A stretch of DNA of 64,000 nucleotides from NCBI RefSeq assembly GCF_001548395.1, contig NZ_AP017367.1, positions 347,001 to 411,000 on the forward strand. Direction: 5' to 3'. Shown one piece after another: positions 1 to 7,984 of this stretch (position 1 is the stretch's first letter; the number at the start of each line of letters is the position of its first letter). This stretch comes from Leptolyngbya sp. O-77 (lineage in GTDB: Bacteria; Cyanobacteriota; Cyanobacteriia; Elainellales; Elainellaceae). A program made the position numbers and the translations under genes. Under the pieces are notes generated by a model. That model saw only the letters and a program-made list of their open reading frames with translations. It made no database searches and was not told where the DNA came from.

Positions 1-1
1 G

Positions 2-217
2 TTTCAGGGCGGCATTGCGGCATATCTTATGGGCATCGGGCAAAATCTCTACGCCGTGCTGCTGATTCTGCTGGTGATTCCGCAAATTGTGTTCCAGGAT
101 ATGTACTTCCTGCGCGACCCGCTGAACAACGACGTGAAATATCAGGCTAGCGCCCAGCCGTTTTTGGTGTTGGGAATGCTGGTCGCCGCGCTGGCGATCG
201 GTCACGCAGGCGTGTAA
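2..217 (+). CDS. chlG: Chlorophyll synthase, C-terminal part (5' end outside window)
   Basis: The reading frame is open from the window edge and ends at a TAA. ChlG is the membrane prenyltransferase that esterifies chlorophyllide a with a geranylgeranyl or phytyl chain, the last step of chlorophyll a synthesis. The visible 71 residues contain two hydrophobic helices (LYAVLLILLVIPQIVFQ and PFLVLGMLVAALAIG) around the loop DMYFLRDPLNNDVKYQASAQ, which I recognise as the highly conserved ChlG C-terminus. The catalytic aspartate motifs lie upstream, outside the window. A bacteriochlorophyll synthase is the only close alternative and would be unexpected here. Confidence 0.85.
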   Translation, partial: FQGGIAAYLMGIGQNLYAVLLILLVIPQIVFQDMYFLRDPLNNDVKYQASAQPFLVLGMLVAALAIGHAGV

Positions 218-245
218 CCCATCAGCCACGCGCCCCACCCGCCAA

Positions 246-294
246 ATTCCAAAACCCAAAATCTAAAATCCAAATCTAAAATCCCAAACCGGCA
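246..294. repeat. Dispersed AAATCCAAAATC-type repeat
   Basis: An A/C-rich run built from variants of AAATCCAAAATC lies between chlG and trmB. Related runs occur near 17710-17757, 25072-25112, 25276-25310 and 42760-42803, always next to gene ends. This is a low-complexity dispersed family; its function is unknown. Confidence 0.6.
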
Positions 295-303
295 TCCCCT
301 CCC

Positions 304-978
304 ATGCCCGTCGTCCGCGTCCGCCAGCACGTCAACCCGCTCAGCCAAAAATATCAGCAGCCCGTCGCGCCGCCAGACTGGTCGCAGGTGTTTGCAAATC
401 CGGCTCGACCGCTGCATCTGGATATTGGCTGCGGACGGGGTGTGTTTTTGCTAAAGATGGCGCAGGTCGAGCCGGAATGGAATTTTCTGGGGCTGGAGAT
501 TCGCGAGCCGCTAGTGGAGCAGGCGCTGAAGTGGCGCGATGAGGAAGCGCTGAGCAACCTGCACTACATTTTTTGCAACGCCAGCAATTCTCTAGAGCCG
601 CTGCTGCGATCGCTCCCACCGAATATTCTCCAGCGCGTCAGCATCCAGTTCCCCGACCCCTGGTTCAAGAAGCGACACCAAAAGCGGCGTGTGGTGCAGC
701 CCAGCATGGTAAACACGCTAGCGAACCATATGCCTGCGGGCAGCGTCGTGTTTTTGCAATCAGACGTGGAAGCGGTGGAAGCGGAGATGTGCGATCGCTT
801 TCAGGAACATCCCGCGTTTCAGCGCCAATCTGCCGAATGGCTACCCGATAATCCGCTGCCCGTTGCCACCGAGCGCGAATCGTCCACCCTTGCTCGCCGG
901 GAACCTGTGTTTCGCGCTCTGTTTACGAAGAAGAATGAAGAGGGAAGAACGAAGAACGAAGAGGGGCAGAGCATTTAG
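304..978 (+). CDS. trmB: tRNA (guanine-N7-)-methyltransferase
   Basis: TrmB methylates G46 in the variable loop of tRNAs using S-adenosylmethionine. The 224-residue product has the SAM-binding motif LDIGCGRGVFLLKMA (about residues 39-53), the acidic motif LGLEIREPLVEQA, and the family signature VSIQFPDPWFKKRHQKRR (about 115-132) that binds the target tRNA. The last conserved stretch is TLARREPVFRALF; the remaining residues (KKNEEGRTKNEEGQSI) are encoded by a dispersed GAAGAACGAAGAGGG repeat and look like an acquired tail. The gene lies close behind chlG but is separated from it by a repeat, so co-transcription is uncertain. Confidence 0.93.
   Translation: MPVVRVRQHVNPLSQKYQQPVAPPDWSQVFANPARPLHLDIGCGRGVFLLKMAQVEPEWNFLGLEIREPLVEQALKWRDEEALSNLHYIFCNASNSLEPLLRSLPPNILQRVSIQFPDPWFKKRHQKRRVVQPSMVNTLANHMPAGSVVFLQSDVEAVEAEMCDRFQEHPAFQRQSAEWLPDNPLPVATERESSTLARREPVFRALFTKKNEEGRTKNEEGQSI
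927..968. repeat. Dispersed GAAGAACGAAGAGGG repeat within the 3' end of trmB
   Basis: A purine-rich run made of GAAGAACGAAGAGGG variants overlaps the last codons and the stop region of trmB. The same family occurs at 19394-19472 (opposite strand), 22533-22608 and 36445-36615. Confidence 0.75.
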
Positions 979-980
979 TT

Positions 981-2501
981 TCAAATCCATGACGGCAGCC
1001 AGCGGCGTAGCTGTAGACCGTCCGCAGAGAGGGGCAGTCCCAGAAACAATGGCATCCAGAAGATAAAGCCGAAAATGACGAGGGCGATCGCCCCCCACGC
1101 CAGCCGCCGTGACCAGGGTTTGGTGCTGTGGAGCCAGCGATCTAGGACGAGTGCTAGACCCAGCACGGTCAGCAGTTCGGCGCTCATGTAGTGATACAGA
1201 AAGGTGCAGCGGGTGACGCGCATCCACATCAGCCATTGCACGGCCCAGTTGCCCACCACAAAGGCGGCAGCGCTAAGGTATGGCTGTGTATCGGGAGAGA
1301 GGCTCAGGGTCGATTCTGCGCCAGAGCGGGCTGCCTGCACGGCGGTTGCCCAGCGCCACAGCCAGTAGCCCACCACGCCCACCAGCAGCGCGATCGCCAC
1401 CGTTGAGAGCCACCACAGGGTCGGCGTGCCCATTGCGTGAACGTCGTAAATCACGTCTCCAGCCGCCGTGGGCGCATCGGGCCCGACGACGGGCACCGGA
1501 TCGCCCGGAGCCGCCGTTTTGTAAAAATAGGCAACCGGACGCAGCATCAGCGGCCAGGTATACCACGGCGAACAGTAGGGGTGAGCGTCCATGCCGCCCA
1601 CACGGCTGTGATAGTCGAGGATGCGGTTTTGCCAGCCTGCAAAGCTGGTGCTGGGGTCGAGTTGAATATAGGGCAGCCAGCTCAGGTAGTAGGTCAGAAA
1701 AGGAATTCCCGCCATGCTCAGCGCCCACACGCCCGCATTCAAGCGAGACAGACCCGACAGCGGCGCGGCAAAGGGCAGGCTGGGCAGTCCGCGCTGCTGC
1801 AACCGCTGCATTCCCCATGCCACTATCCACAGTAGGTACGCCCCCGCCAAAAACGCCACGCCGTTCCACTTGATCCCCACTGACGCGCCGAAGCCTATGC
1901 CTGCCAGCACTAGATTCAGCCAGACGACGGGGGTGAGTTTGTTGGCGGAATGCAGCCTGTGGAGCGATCGCAACAAAAGCCACCAGCCCAGTAGCCCAAA
2001 TAAGATTAGATAGACATTATTCAACGCATAGCGCGATTCGACGAGTAAAAATCCTTCGCAGGCTGCTAGCAGTGCCGTTAGTAAGGCGATCGCCTTTCGC
2101 CCGGTCAGCAAATGGGCGATCGCCCCCAGCACCAGCGGAATCACCGCTCCCGTCACGGCATTCAGCCAGCGGTAGCTAATCGTTGAAATGTATAGCCCAC
2201 TCAGCCCGTTGTAGGTTTCTGGCCCGCCCCAGCCCAGCCGCTCTGACAGCCAGATGCCGCCCGCAATCAGGTACGTGCTGAGGGGCGGATGCCCGCCAAA
2301 TTCCTGCTTCCCTTGCAAAAACGCCGCCGCAAACTTGGCGTAGTATACCTCGTCAAAGACCAGCGTATTGAATCGCCCCAACCCCCACAGCCGCAGCGCC
2401 AGCGACACCCCAAAAAGACTCGCCAGCCCCAGCCCATACCACGGCAGCCGGGAAGACGAAGCAGATTTGAAACGCTTGGAAATTGGGACAGTGCGGCTCA
2501 T
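981..2501 (-). CDS. PMT-family phospholipid carrier-dependent glycosyltransferase
   Basis: A polytopic membrane protein of 506 residues from the chosen start. Near the N-terminus are the first helix and the PMT family signature FDEVYYAKFAAAFL followed by GGHPPLSTYL, where the acidic pair is thought to be catalytic. About ten more hydrophobic segments follow. PMT/ArnT-like enzymes transfer sugars from polyprenyl-phosphate carriers to proteins or glycans on the outer face of the membrane; the acceptor is unknown here. An upstream ATG at 2648 would add a low-quality extension that runs through a dispersed palindromic repeat (2502-2534), so I prefer the ATG at 2501 (MSRTVPISKRF). It converges on trmB with only a few bases between the stops. 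Confidence 0.8.
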   Translation of the reverse strand: MSRTVPISKRFKSASSSRLPWYGLGLASLFGVSLALRLWGLGRFNTLVFDEVYYAKFAAAFLQGKQEFGGHPPLSTYLIAGGIWLSERLGWGGPETYNGLSGLYISTISYRWLNAVTGAVIPLVLGAIAHLLTGRKAIALLTALLAACEGFLLVESRYALNNVYLILFGLLGWWLLLRSLHRLHSANKLTPVVWLNLVLAGIGFGASVGIKWNGVAFLAGAYLLWIVAWGMQRLQQRGLPSLPFAAPLSGLSRLNAGVWALSMAGIPFLTYYLSWLPYIQLDPSTSFAGWQNRILDYHSRVGGMDAHPYCSPWYTWPLMLRPVAYFYKTAAPGDPVPVVGPDAPTAAGDVIYDVHAMGTPTLWWLSTVAIALLVGVVGYWLWRWATAVQAARSGAESTLSLSPDTQPYLSAAAFVVGNWAVQWLMWMRVTRCTFLYHYMSAELLTVLGLALVLDRWLHSTKPWSRRLAWGAIALVIFGFIFWMPLFLGLPLSADGLQLRRWLPSWI

Positions 2502-2534
2502 GGGCGATTCGCGAAGCGATCCCTGTGGGAATCG
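2502..2534. repeat. Palindromic repeat GGGCGATTC...GGGAATCG, copy 1
   Basis: This copy of a roughly 35-bp palindromic element sits immediately upstream of the start codon of the PMT-type glycosyltransferase. Other copies are at 37080-37115 and 58937-58971. The outer arms in the best copy are GGGCGATTC and GAATCGCCC, and the core reads GCGAAGCGATCCCTGCGG. Confidence 0.75.
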
Positions 2535-2700
2535 TGCAGGCGTGCATTTCTCAACCATCATAAACAACCAGCCCGCTGGCAGGTCAGGGGGCTGGAGGCT
2601 GGGGGCTGGTTCCCTGCGCCCCAGGATAGGTGATATGTCTCTAGACATACAGGTTACGACAAGTCGAAATTAGCCAAGCCTGATGCAGCTAGCTTTTCAA

Positions 2701-2732
2701 CCCTGACCCCTGACCCCTAGCACCTGATCCCC
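2701..2732. repeat. Dispersed CCCTGACCCCTGACCCC repeat
   Basis: Intergenic run CCCTGACCCCTGACCCCTAG and variants, lying between the divergent PMT-type gene and the ComM-like gene. Its complement (GGGGTCAGG) also occurs inside clpC at 39561-39592, where it is translated. Confidence 0.6.
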
Positions 2733-2815
2733 GCTATCGATCTAACCCCCTAACCCCCTGTTCCCCCCCTCTGCCCTTTCGGGCATTCTGAGGACTGGAG
2801 ACAACAGGGTGGATC

Positions 2816-4342
2816 ATGCTAGCAAGAGTTTGGAGCGCTTCGCTGATCGGCATCGACGCGATGAAGGTGGGGGTGGAGGTGGATATCGCCGGGGGGCTGC
2901 CCGCAATTGTGGTGGTGGGGCTGCCCGATACGGCTGTGCAGGAATCCAAAGAGCGCGTGAAGGCGGCACTGAAAAACGCAGGCTATGCCTTTCCGATGCG
3001 GCGGGTGGTGATCAACCTGACCCCGGCGGATTTGCGAAAAGAGGGACCCAGCTTTGATCTGCCAATTAGCATGGGCATTTTGGCGGCTTCGGAGCAGGTA
3101 AATGTGCAGCTATTGGAGCAGTTCATTTTGCTGGGTGAGGTGTCGCTGGATGGGTCGCTGCGGGCGGTGGCGGGTGTGCTGGCGATCGCCGCTACGGCCA
3201 AGCAACTGGGAATGCGCGGCATCGTGGTGCCCGCCGACAATGCCCGCGAAGCCGCCCTAGTGCAGGGCATTGACGTATACGGCTTCCAGCATTTGTCGGA
3301 GGTGGCAGATTTTCTAAACCATCCCGATCGCTATCAGCCGCTCCAGGTGAATGCGACGGAAGAACTCGCGCGATCGCCCTTTACCGGCCTCGACCTCAAA
3401 GACGTGAAAGGTCAGGCCCAGGCCCGCCGCGCCCTGGAAATTGCCGCCGCTGGGGGACATAATTTGGTATTCGTGGGCCCACCGGGCAGCGGCAAAACCA
3501 TGCTGGCCCGGCGGCTTCCCGGCATTCTGCCGCCGCTCAGCTTTGAGGAAGCGCTGGAGGTGACGCAAATCCACTCCGTCGCCGGACTGCTGAAGGAACG
3601 AGGCAGCCTGGTGTGCGATCGCCCCTTCCGCAGCCCCCATCACTCCGCCTCAGGCCCGTCACTGGTCGGCGGCGGCAGTTTCCCTCGCCCCGGAGAAATC
3701 TCGTTGGCACACCGAGGAGTTTTATTTTTAGACGAGCTGACTGAATTTAAGCGGGATGTCCTGGAGTTTCTGCGGCAACCGCTCGAAGATGGCTGCGTCA
3801 CCATTTCGCGCACGCGCCAGTCTGTCGCTTTTCCGGCACAGTTCACCCTGGTCGCCAGCACCAACCCCTGCCCCTGCGGCTATTTTGGCGACACGGTGCA
3901 GGCTTGCACCTGCTCCCCCCGCGGGCGCGAGCAATATTGGGCCAAGCTGTCGGGGCCGCTGATGGATCGGATTGACCTGCAAGTCGCGGTGAATCGGCTG
4001 AAGCCAGAAGAAATGATCCAGCAGCCCAAAGGCGAAGACTCGCAGACCGTGCGCCAGCGTGTGCAGCAGGCGCGGAGTCGCTCCCAGACGCGGCTTCAGA
4101 GCGAAGGGCTGCGCTGCAATGCCGAGATGCAGAGCCGCCACCTGCGGAAATGGTGTCGGTTGGACGACGCGACTCAGGCGCTGCTCGAAGGAGCCATTCG
4201 CAAGCTGGGGCTGTCGGCTCGCGCCACCGATCGCATTCTCAAAGTCGCCCGCACAATCGCTGATCTAGCAGGCGAGGAGGGGTTGCAAACCGCCCACGTT
4301 GCCGAAGCAATTCAGTACCGCACGATTGACCGAATGCAGTAG
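2816..4342 (+). CDS. comM: YifB/ComM family Mg-chelatase-like AAA+ ATPase
   Basis: 508 residues, the usual length for this family. The N-terminal third is the Lon-protease-like ChlI domain (starts MLARVWSASLIGIDAMKV; includes VVVGLPDTAVQESKERV and INLTPADLRKEG). The AAA+ core has Walker A GPPGSGKTM (about residues 221-229), Walker B GVLFLDEL, and the sensor region ASTNPCPCGYFGD with cysteines typical of the family. ComM-type proteins are hexameric helicases that promote branch migration during natural transformation; comF lies further along in the window and cyanobacteria are often naturally competent. The role here is inferred from family membership. Confidence 0.92.
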   Translation: MLARVWSASLIGIDAMKVGVEVDIAGGLPAIVVVGLPDTAVQESKERVKAALKNAGYAFPMRRVVINLTPADLRKEGPSFDLPISMGILAASEQVNVQLLEQFILLGEVSLDGSLRAVAGVLAIAATAKQLGMRGIVVPADNAREAALVQGIDVYGFQHLSEVADFLNHPDRYQPLQVNATEELARSPFTGLDLKDVKGQAQARRALEIAAAGGHNLVFVGPPGSGKTMLARRLPGILPPLSFEEALEVTQIHSVAGLLKERGSLVCDRPFRSPHHSASGPSLVGGGSFPRPGEISLAHRGVLFLDELTEFKRDVLEFLRQPLEDGCVTISRTRQSVAFPAQFTLVASTNPCPCGYFGDTVQACTCSPRGREQYWAKLSGPLMDRIDLQVAVNRLKPEEMIQQPKGEDSQTVRQRVQQARSRSQTRLQSEGLRCNAEMQSRHLRKWCRLDDATQALLEGAIRKLGLSARATDRILKVARTIADLAGEEGLQTAHVAEAIQYRTIDRMQ

Positions 4343-4379
4343 GGCAAGTCAATCCGCCTTCGTCGCTAACCTCTGGGTT

Positions 4380-5162
4380 CTAGTCCACCCAGCCGATTTC
4401 GTCGTTGCTGATGGATGGAGCGACAGGGCCGGGCAGCGGCGGAGGCGTTTGCAGCGTGCGTCGTAGCTCTAGCTGGGAGGTTTGCGACGGCTCGTGGCCA
4501 GGATGCACCTCTTTGCGGGGAGCCGGAGTAGCAGCAGTCGCTTTTTCAGCAGCTTGGGGAGCGGATTGGGCAGCGGGCTGGGCGACGGCTGGGGCGAGGG
4601 GCTGGGGAGCGGCGGCGGATTTGGCTTCTGCGCTAAGTTTGGCGTTTAGTTCTGTCAACTGCACAATGACGCGCTTGGTTTCATCGAGCTCAGTCTTGAA
4701 CTGGGCGGCAGCGGCAGCTTCTGCCTTGAGCTGGTCAATCTGAGTCTGCTGGGCGGCTAACTCGGCCTCCAGGGCTGCAATCTTGCGCTGGAGAATGGCT
4801 TCGTTGGCCTGCGAGGTTTCCAGGGCGGCTTGCAGATCGGGCACTGCACCGGGAGCCGTATCGGAGGCGGGTTCCAGAGTAGGTTCAGGGGCAGGTTCAG
4901 GGGCAGGTTCAGGGGAACCTTCAGGGGTAGGTTCAGGGGAACCTTCAGGGGAACCTTCAGGGGCGATCGCCTCATTCTCCATCTCAGCACTCGCCGTCTC
5001 AGTCTCAGAGCCTTTTTCTGCCGCAGGGTCGGGCGCTGATGCGTCGGTTCGCTCCAGGGTGGAGGTGGTTTTCGTGTCGGTCTGGTTGTCCATATTGCTT
5101 TTCTCCCATGCCCCACTCGACGCAGTAAAACGTCTTTGCGGCTTAACTCGCTTGCGTGCCAT
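4380..5162 (-). CDS. Hypothetical protein with Pro/Glu/Gly repeats and a coiled coil
   Basis: I do not recognise a function. With the ATG at 5162 the product is 260 residues. It begins with a basic stretch (MARKRVKPQRRF), followed by an acidic low-complexity region, then short repeats of the type PEGSPEGSPEPTPEG encoded by 12-bp DNA repeats near 4870-4970. A heptad-like segment follows (LQRKIAALEAELAAQQTQ and DQLKAEAAAAAQFKTELDE), indicating a coiled coil, and the C-terminal third is Ala/Pro/Gln rich. No signal peptide or membrane segment is evident. An alternative start is MDNQTDTKTT at 5092, and a longer frame begins at 5225. Repeat number probably varies between strains. Confidence 0.6.
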   Translation of the reverse strand: MARKRVKPQRRFTASSGAWEKSNMDNQTDTKTTSTLERTDASAPDPAAEKGSETETASAEMENEAIAPEGSPEGSPEPTPEGSPEPAPEPAPEPTLEPASDTAPGAVPDLQAALETSQANEAILQRKIAALEAELAAQQTQIDQLKAEAAAAAQFKTELDETKRVIVQLTELNAKLSAEAKSAAAPQPLAPAVAQPAAQSAPQAAEKATAATPAPRKEVHPGHEPSQTSQLELRRTLQTPPPLPGPVAPSISNDEIGWVD

Positions 5163-5340
5163 GCTACTTGATCTAAACCGTATACCATTCTCCCCCGCCT
5201 GACTATAGCGCCGAATCTGCCACAAGTGAGGAATCCATCACGTAAATTGACGCGAGTTCATTAAATTTCAGGTTTAAAATTCCAGGTTTAATCAGGCAAG
5301 AGATTCTTCCAACTGCATAAGCTCTATAAAGAAAGCGCCG

Positions 5341-5387
5341 TAAAGAAAGCGCCGTCGGAGTCTGAGAGAGAAAAGACCCAACGGCGC
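5341..5387 (-). terminator. Hairpin downstream of the SH3-like gene
   Basis: Arms GCGCCGT (5349-5355) and ACGGCGC (5381-5387) enclose about 25 bases. Read on the minus strand the hairpin is followed by the T-rich TTTCTTTA, so it could terminate the gene at 5453-5947. Two perfect 14-bp copies of TAAAGAAAGCGCCG lie side by side at 5327-5354, duplicating part of this signal. Confidence 0.4.
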
Positions 5388-5452
5388 TACCGAACTGGAT
5401 GAGTTAAATCAGTTGAACTTCAGATCAAACTTTGATGGGCAGAGGCGATCGC

Positions 5453-5947
5453 CTACAGCGGCCCCTCAAAGTTGCTGTTGGGCTGGCCCAGATTGCTGCC
5501 GATGGGGCCCTGAGACACATAGCCGATGCGCTCGTTGTTGGCCTTGCCGGTGTAGAACACGCGAACAAACCTGCGGCCACCTTCGACGTAGCTATCCTGC
5601 GGCTCCGTCAGGAATACCGTTGCGCCACCTGCGGGGCCGTCGTTTTGGGCTTTGCCCGGCTCCCAGTAGGCTAGCAGCCCGTTGGGTGCGCTGGTCATCC
5701 GAACCCGATAGCGTGCGCCCTTGCGGATCTCGGTGGGGACTCTGAGGAAAGTCGCGTTGACCCAGCCAATCACAGGCTCTTTGATTTGGGCCCGTCCGTC
5801 GCCGACAATCCCCGTCAGCTTCACACGCTGGCTGGAGGGCAGGTTGATCGCTACGCCACTGAGGTCGGCATAGTCGTAAACCTGAACGGCACGGTTGGTT
5901 TCGCGGGTTTGGTTTACCAATTCGCGCTTTTCTTGAATAGTCACCAT
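5453..5947 (-). CDS. SH3-like domain protein
   Basis: A 164-residue protein with no signal peptide. Residues about 20-75 (RAVQVYDYADLSGVAINLP and GVNA-like turns around VIGWVNATFLRV) read as a bacterial SH3-like barrel, with a second similar segment YRVRMTSAPNGLLAYWEPG followed by FVRVFYTGKANNERIGYVS. Two consecutive SH3-like units are therefore plausible. Such domains usually bind peptides or cell-wall fragments, but the lack of an export signal leaves the role open. The start ATG at 5947 follows a purine-rich stretch. Confidence 0.65.
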   Translation of the reverse strand: MVTIQEKRELVNQTRETNRAVQVYDYADLSGVAINLPSSQRVKLTGIVGDGRAQIKEPVIGWVNATFLRVPTEIRKGARYRVRMTSAPNGLLAYWEPGKAQNDGPAGGATVFLTEPQDSYVEGGRRFVRVFYTGKANNERIGYVSQGPIGSNLGQPNSNFEGPL

Positions 5948-6384
5948 AAGGTGCAGACTCCTTATCCTATGTATGGGTACTTTTGTATGGGTAAGTTTGA
6001 CGTTGCGTAGACAGTACGCGGCTTATGCGTAGCCCATGCGTAAGATATGCGTAAGGTATGCGTAAGGTATGCGTATCGAAAACGTAACGGCTGTGTATGC
6101 TGCGAAGCTATCGTGCCTCGCAGGGATTAACTTCACCGGGGCTTCGTAGAATTTCGGAGGCGATCGCCCTTTTTTCAAAAAAGATCCGATCGCCCTCCGT
6201 AGAAATGCGCGAAAAAAGCGCGAAAGAGTTCGCAAAAAAAGTGCGATCGCCCAGACAAACCTGCTGCTTGGCAGACCATCCGGGCGATCGCATTCACCGA
6301 AAATGAGTGGAGAAACCAGAATTAGTGAAAAATCCGTCAGATATCAAGCGTCAGGACAGTATAACCTTCCTCACTGCTTAGCTC
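5948..6384. other. Intergenic region with an 11-bp tandem repeat and HIP1-rich tract
   Basis: No gene is visible. Positions 6024-6075 contain three to four degenerate copies of ATGCGTAAGGT in tandem. From 6155 to 6295 the sequence is crowded with GCGATCGC-type octamers separated by A-runs, including the arms CCCTTTTTTCAAAAAAG. The short frames here overlap on both strands and look non-coding. Confidence 0.55.
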
Positions 6385-6867
6385 CTAGCCATCTAGCAGT
6401 CCATCACCTTGCTTCAGGATCTCCTTCAGGAACCAGCGGTGCTTCTGGTGAACCTGTACCAGACGGGTCAGCAAGTCAGCCGTCCCGATATCGCCCGCAT
6501 CGTCCGCCAGTTCAGCATCTTCATGCATTTCCGTGATGATGTGTTCGTGAGTGGCGATCGCCTCTTCCACCATCTCCCGCACCTTCAGCTTGCCCTTAGA
6601 CGGCTTCACAGTGGCGGCAGGCAGATAGTCTGCGGGGTCGGCAATCGGCGTGCCATCCAGCATCAGGCTCCGCTCGGCCAGCTCGTCTAGCATGGCAAAA
6701 ATCTCATTGCCATGTTCTTCAAACAGCAGATGCAGGTCACGAAACAGCGGTCCGTAGGTCATCCAGTGATACTTCTTGTAGTTCAAGTAGGCGACCAGCG
6801 TATTCGCTTGTTCGCGATTCAGCGCCTTGACCAAAGCAGTTTGACGAGCCTCTAGTGTCGTTGTCAT
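6385..6867 (-). CDS. dps: Dps-family ferritin-like DNA-binding protein
   Basis: 160 residues, normal for Dps. Members form 12-subunit shells that oxidise and store iron with peroxide and protect DNA in stress or stationary phase. Ferroxidase-site signatures are visible: the YKKYHWMTYGPLFRDLH segment (His34 and neighbours) and LLFEEHGNEIFAMLDELAER with the conserved acidic residues, followed by ATHEHIITEMHEDAELADDAGD. The N-terminus is short, with few lysines, so direct DNA binding is not assured. The gene stands alone with long spacers on both sides. Confidence 0.88.
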   Translation of the reverse strand: MTTTLEARQTALVKALNREQANTLVAYLNYKKYHWMTYGPLFRDLHLLFEEHGNEIFAMLDELAERSLMLDGTPIADPADYLPAATVKPSKGKLKVREMVEEAIATHEHIITEMHEDAELADDAGDIGTADLLTRLVQVHQKHRWFLKEILKQGDGLLDG

Positions 6868-7370
6868 ACGAAAACCTCACTATTTAACGATTATCCAAAT
6901 TCAGTCCAAACATTTAGCAACCCAAACAATTAGCCAGTCACTGATAGAGCGACACAGAACAGTTCGGCGACGGCTCAAGGCTACAGAGACACCTTCTCAA
7001 TGAAGAACCCCTCCGACCACAGATCAATCACCAAGAGCCAGCACACACACAAACCAACCGCACTGCTCCAAAGTCTTCAGTTGCCTCTAGTTTCCAGCAC
7101 TTTCATGAAATCTTCATCCTTCCAAAGAGACGTTTGCTGAGGGTGATGGCTCTACCTCGCGTCGGTTGACCGACCGGAAACCGCCTCATTGCGTTGCTGG
7201 CAGGCAGTCGGTGCTGGCAGAGATACCGCCCCTAGAAATACTGCCCCCAGTGATCCTGAAACATCCCGAATGCAACCTTCTCGATACAACCTTTCTAAAT
7301 CATACTCGCTATGAGTTCGTTTTGGCAACTACCGATCCAAAGTTAAACTGCCAACCCAGCCCCATTAAGA
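6868..7370. other. Intergenic region between dps and the ferredoxin terminator
   Basis: About 500 bases upstream of dps (minus strand). I see no convincing gene; the 77-codon plus-strand frame at 7166-7399 has no family resemblance and runs into the terminator. The region probably holds the dps promoter, but no specific operator could be recognised. Confidence 0.4.
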
Positions 7371-7424
7371 CTAAAAGGGCTGCCTTTTCACAGAGCTAAT
7401 TGCTCGAAAAGACAGCCCGTTTTA
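7371..7424 (-). terminator. Rho-independent terminator of ferredoxin gene
   Basis: Inverted repeat GGGCTGCCTTTTC (7377-7389) and GAAAAGACAGCCC (7406-7418) pairs over 13 positions with one mismatch and a loop of about 16 bases. On the minus strand it is followed by TTTTAG, and on the plus strand by GTTTTAA, so it may work in both directions. It lies 34 bases after the ferredoxin stop. Confidence 0.8.
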
Positions 7425-7457
7425 AGTTCAAAAACCAATTCAAAACCAGTCAGCAGC

Positions 7458-7757
7458 TTAGTATAGCTCTTCTTCCTGATGGGTCAGAATCACCACGTCA
7501 GAGGTGGGATAGGCAACGCAGGTCAGCACGTAGCCTGCTTCGATTTGATCGTCGTCTAGGAAAGACTGGTCAGACTGGTCTACGGTGCCCTCTTTGATTT
7601 TGCCAGCGCAGGTCGAGCAAGCACCTGCACGACAGGAGTAGGGCAGGTCGATGCCTTGCTCTTCTGCCGCATCGAGAATGTACTCATCATCAGGCACTTC
7701 GATCGTGGTATTCAGTCCTTCAGCTTCGTTGATCAGCGTAACCTTGTAGGTTGCCAT
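7458..7757 (-). CDS. petF: Plant-type [2Fe-2S] ferredoxin
   Basis: 99 residues beginning MATYKVTLINEAEGLN, the usual length for photosynthetic ferredoxin I. The cluster ligands are visible as CRAGACSTC (three cysteines) and the distal cysteine in YVLTCVAYPTSD. The protein takes electrons from photosystem I and passes them to ferredoxin-NADP reductase, nitrite reductase and glutamate synthase (gltS is in this window). The acidic C-terminus HQEEELY is typical. A strong terminator follows directly, so it is probably a monocistronic, highly expressed gene. Confidence 0.95.
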   Translation of the reverse strand: MATYKVTLINEAEGLNTTIEVPDDEYILDAAEEQGIDLPYSCRAGACSTCAGKIKEGTVDQSDQSFLDDDQIEAGYVLTCVAYPTSDVVILTHQEEELY

Positions 7758-7984
7758 GCAACAGTCCTCTCAAAATACTTGAAACGGCAGTAGGGGGGTC
7801 GCCCAGTTCTAGAATCCAATAGCAATAATTGCCTATGAGCTAACCCTATTTCTGATACTACGGGAAAACTTTTGCCCTGCAACCGCGATCGCCCCTCAGG
7901 TCGAATTGGATTCGTAATGAAAAACTCAAGTTCAACCCGGAATTGCTTATACCTGAACCGCAAGCCGTCAATTCTGCAACCGTT

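Noticed and set aside
4830..5202. Long open frames with Gly/Arg-rich products opposite the PEG-repeat protein
   Set aside because: They are by-products of the 12-bp coding repeat read in other frames; only the minus-strand frame has a coiled coil and a sensible start.
6097..6306. Overlapping frames on both strands in the HIP1-rich tract
   Set aside because: Palindromic GCGATCGC repeats create open frames on both strands; no conserved text or ribosome binding site.
7166..7399. 77-codon plus-strand frame upstream of dps
   Set aside because: No family resemblance, and it runs into the ferredoxin terminator.
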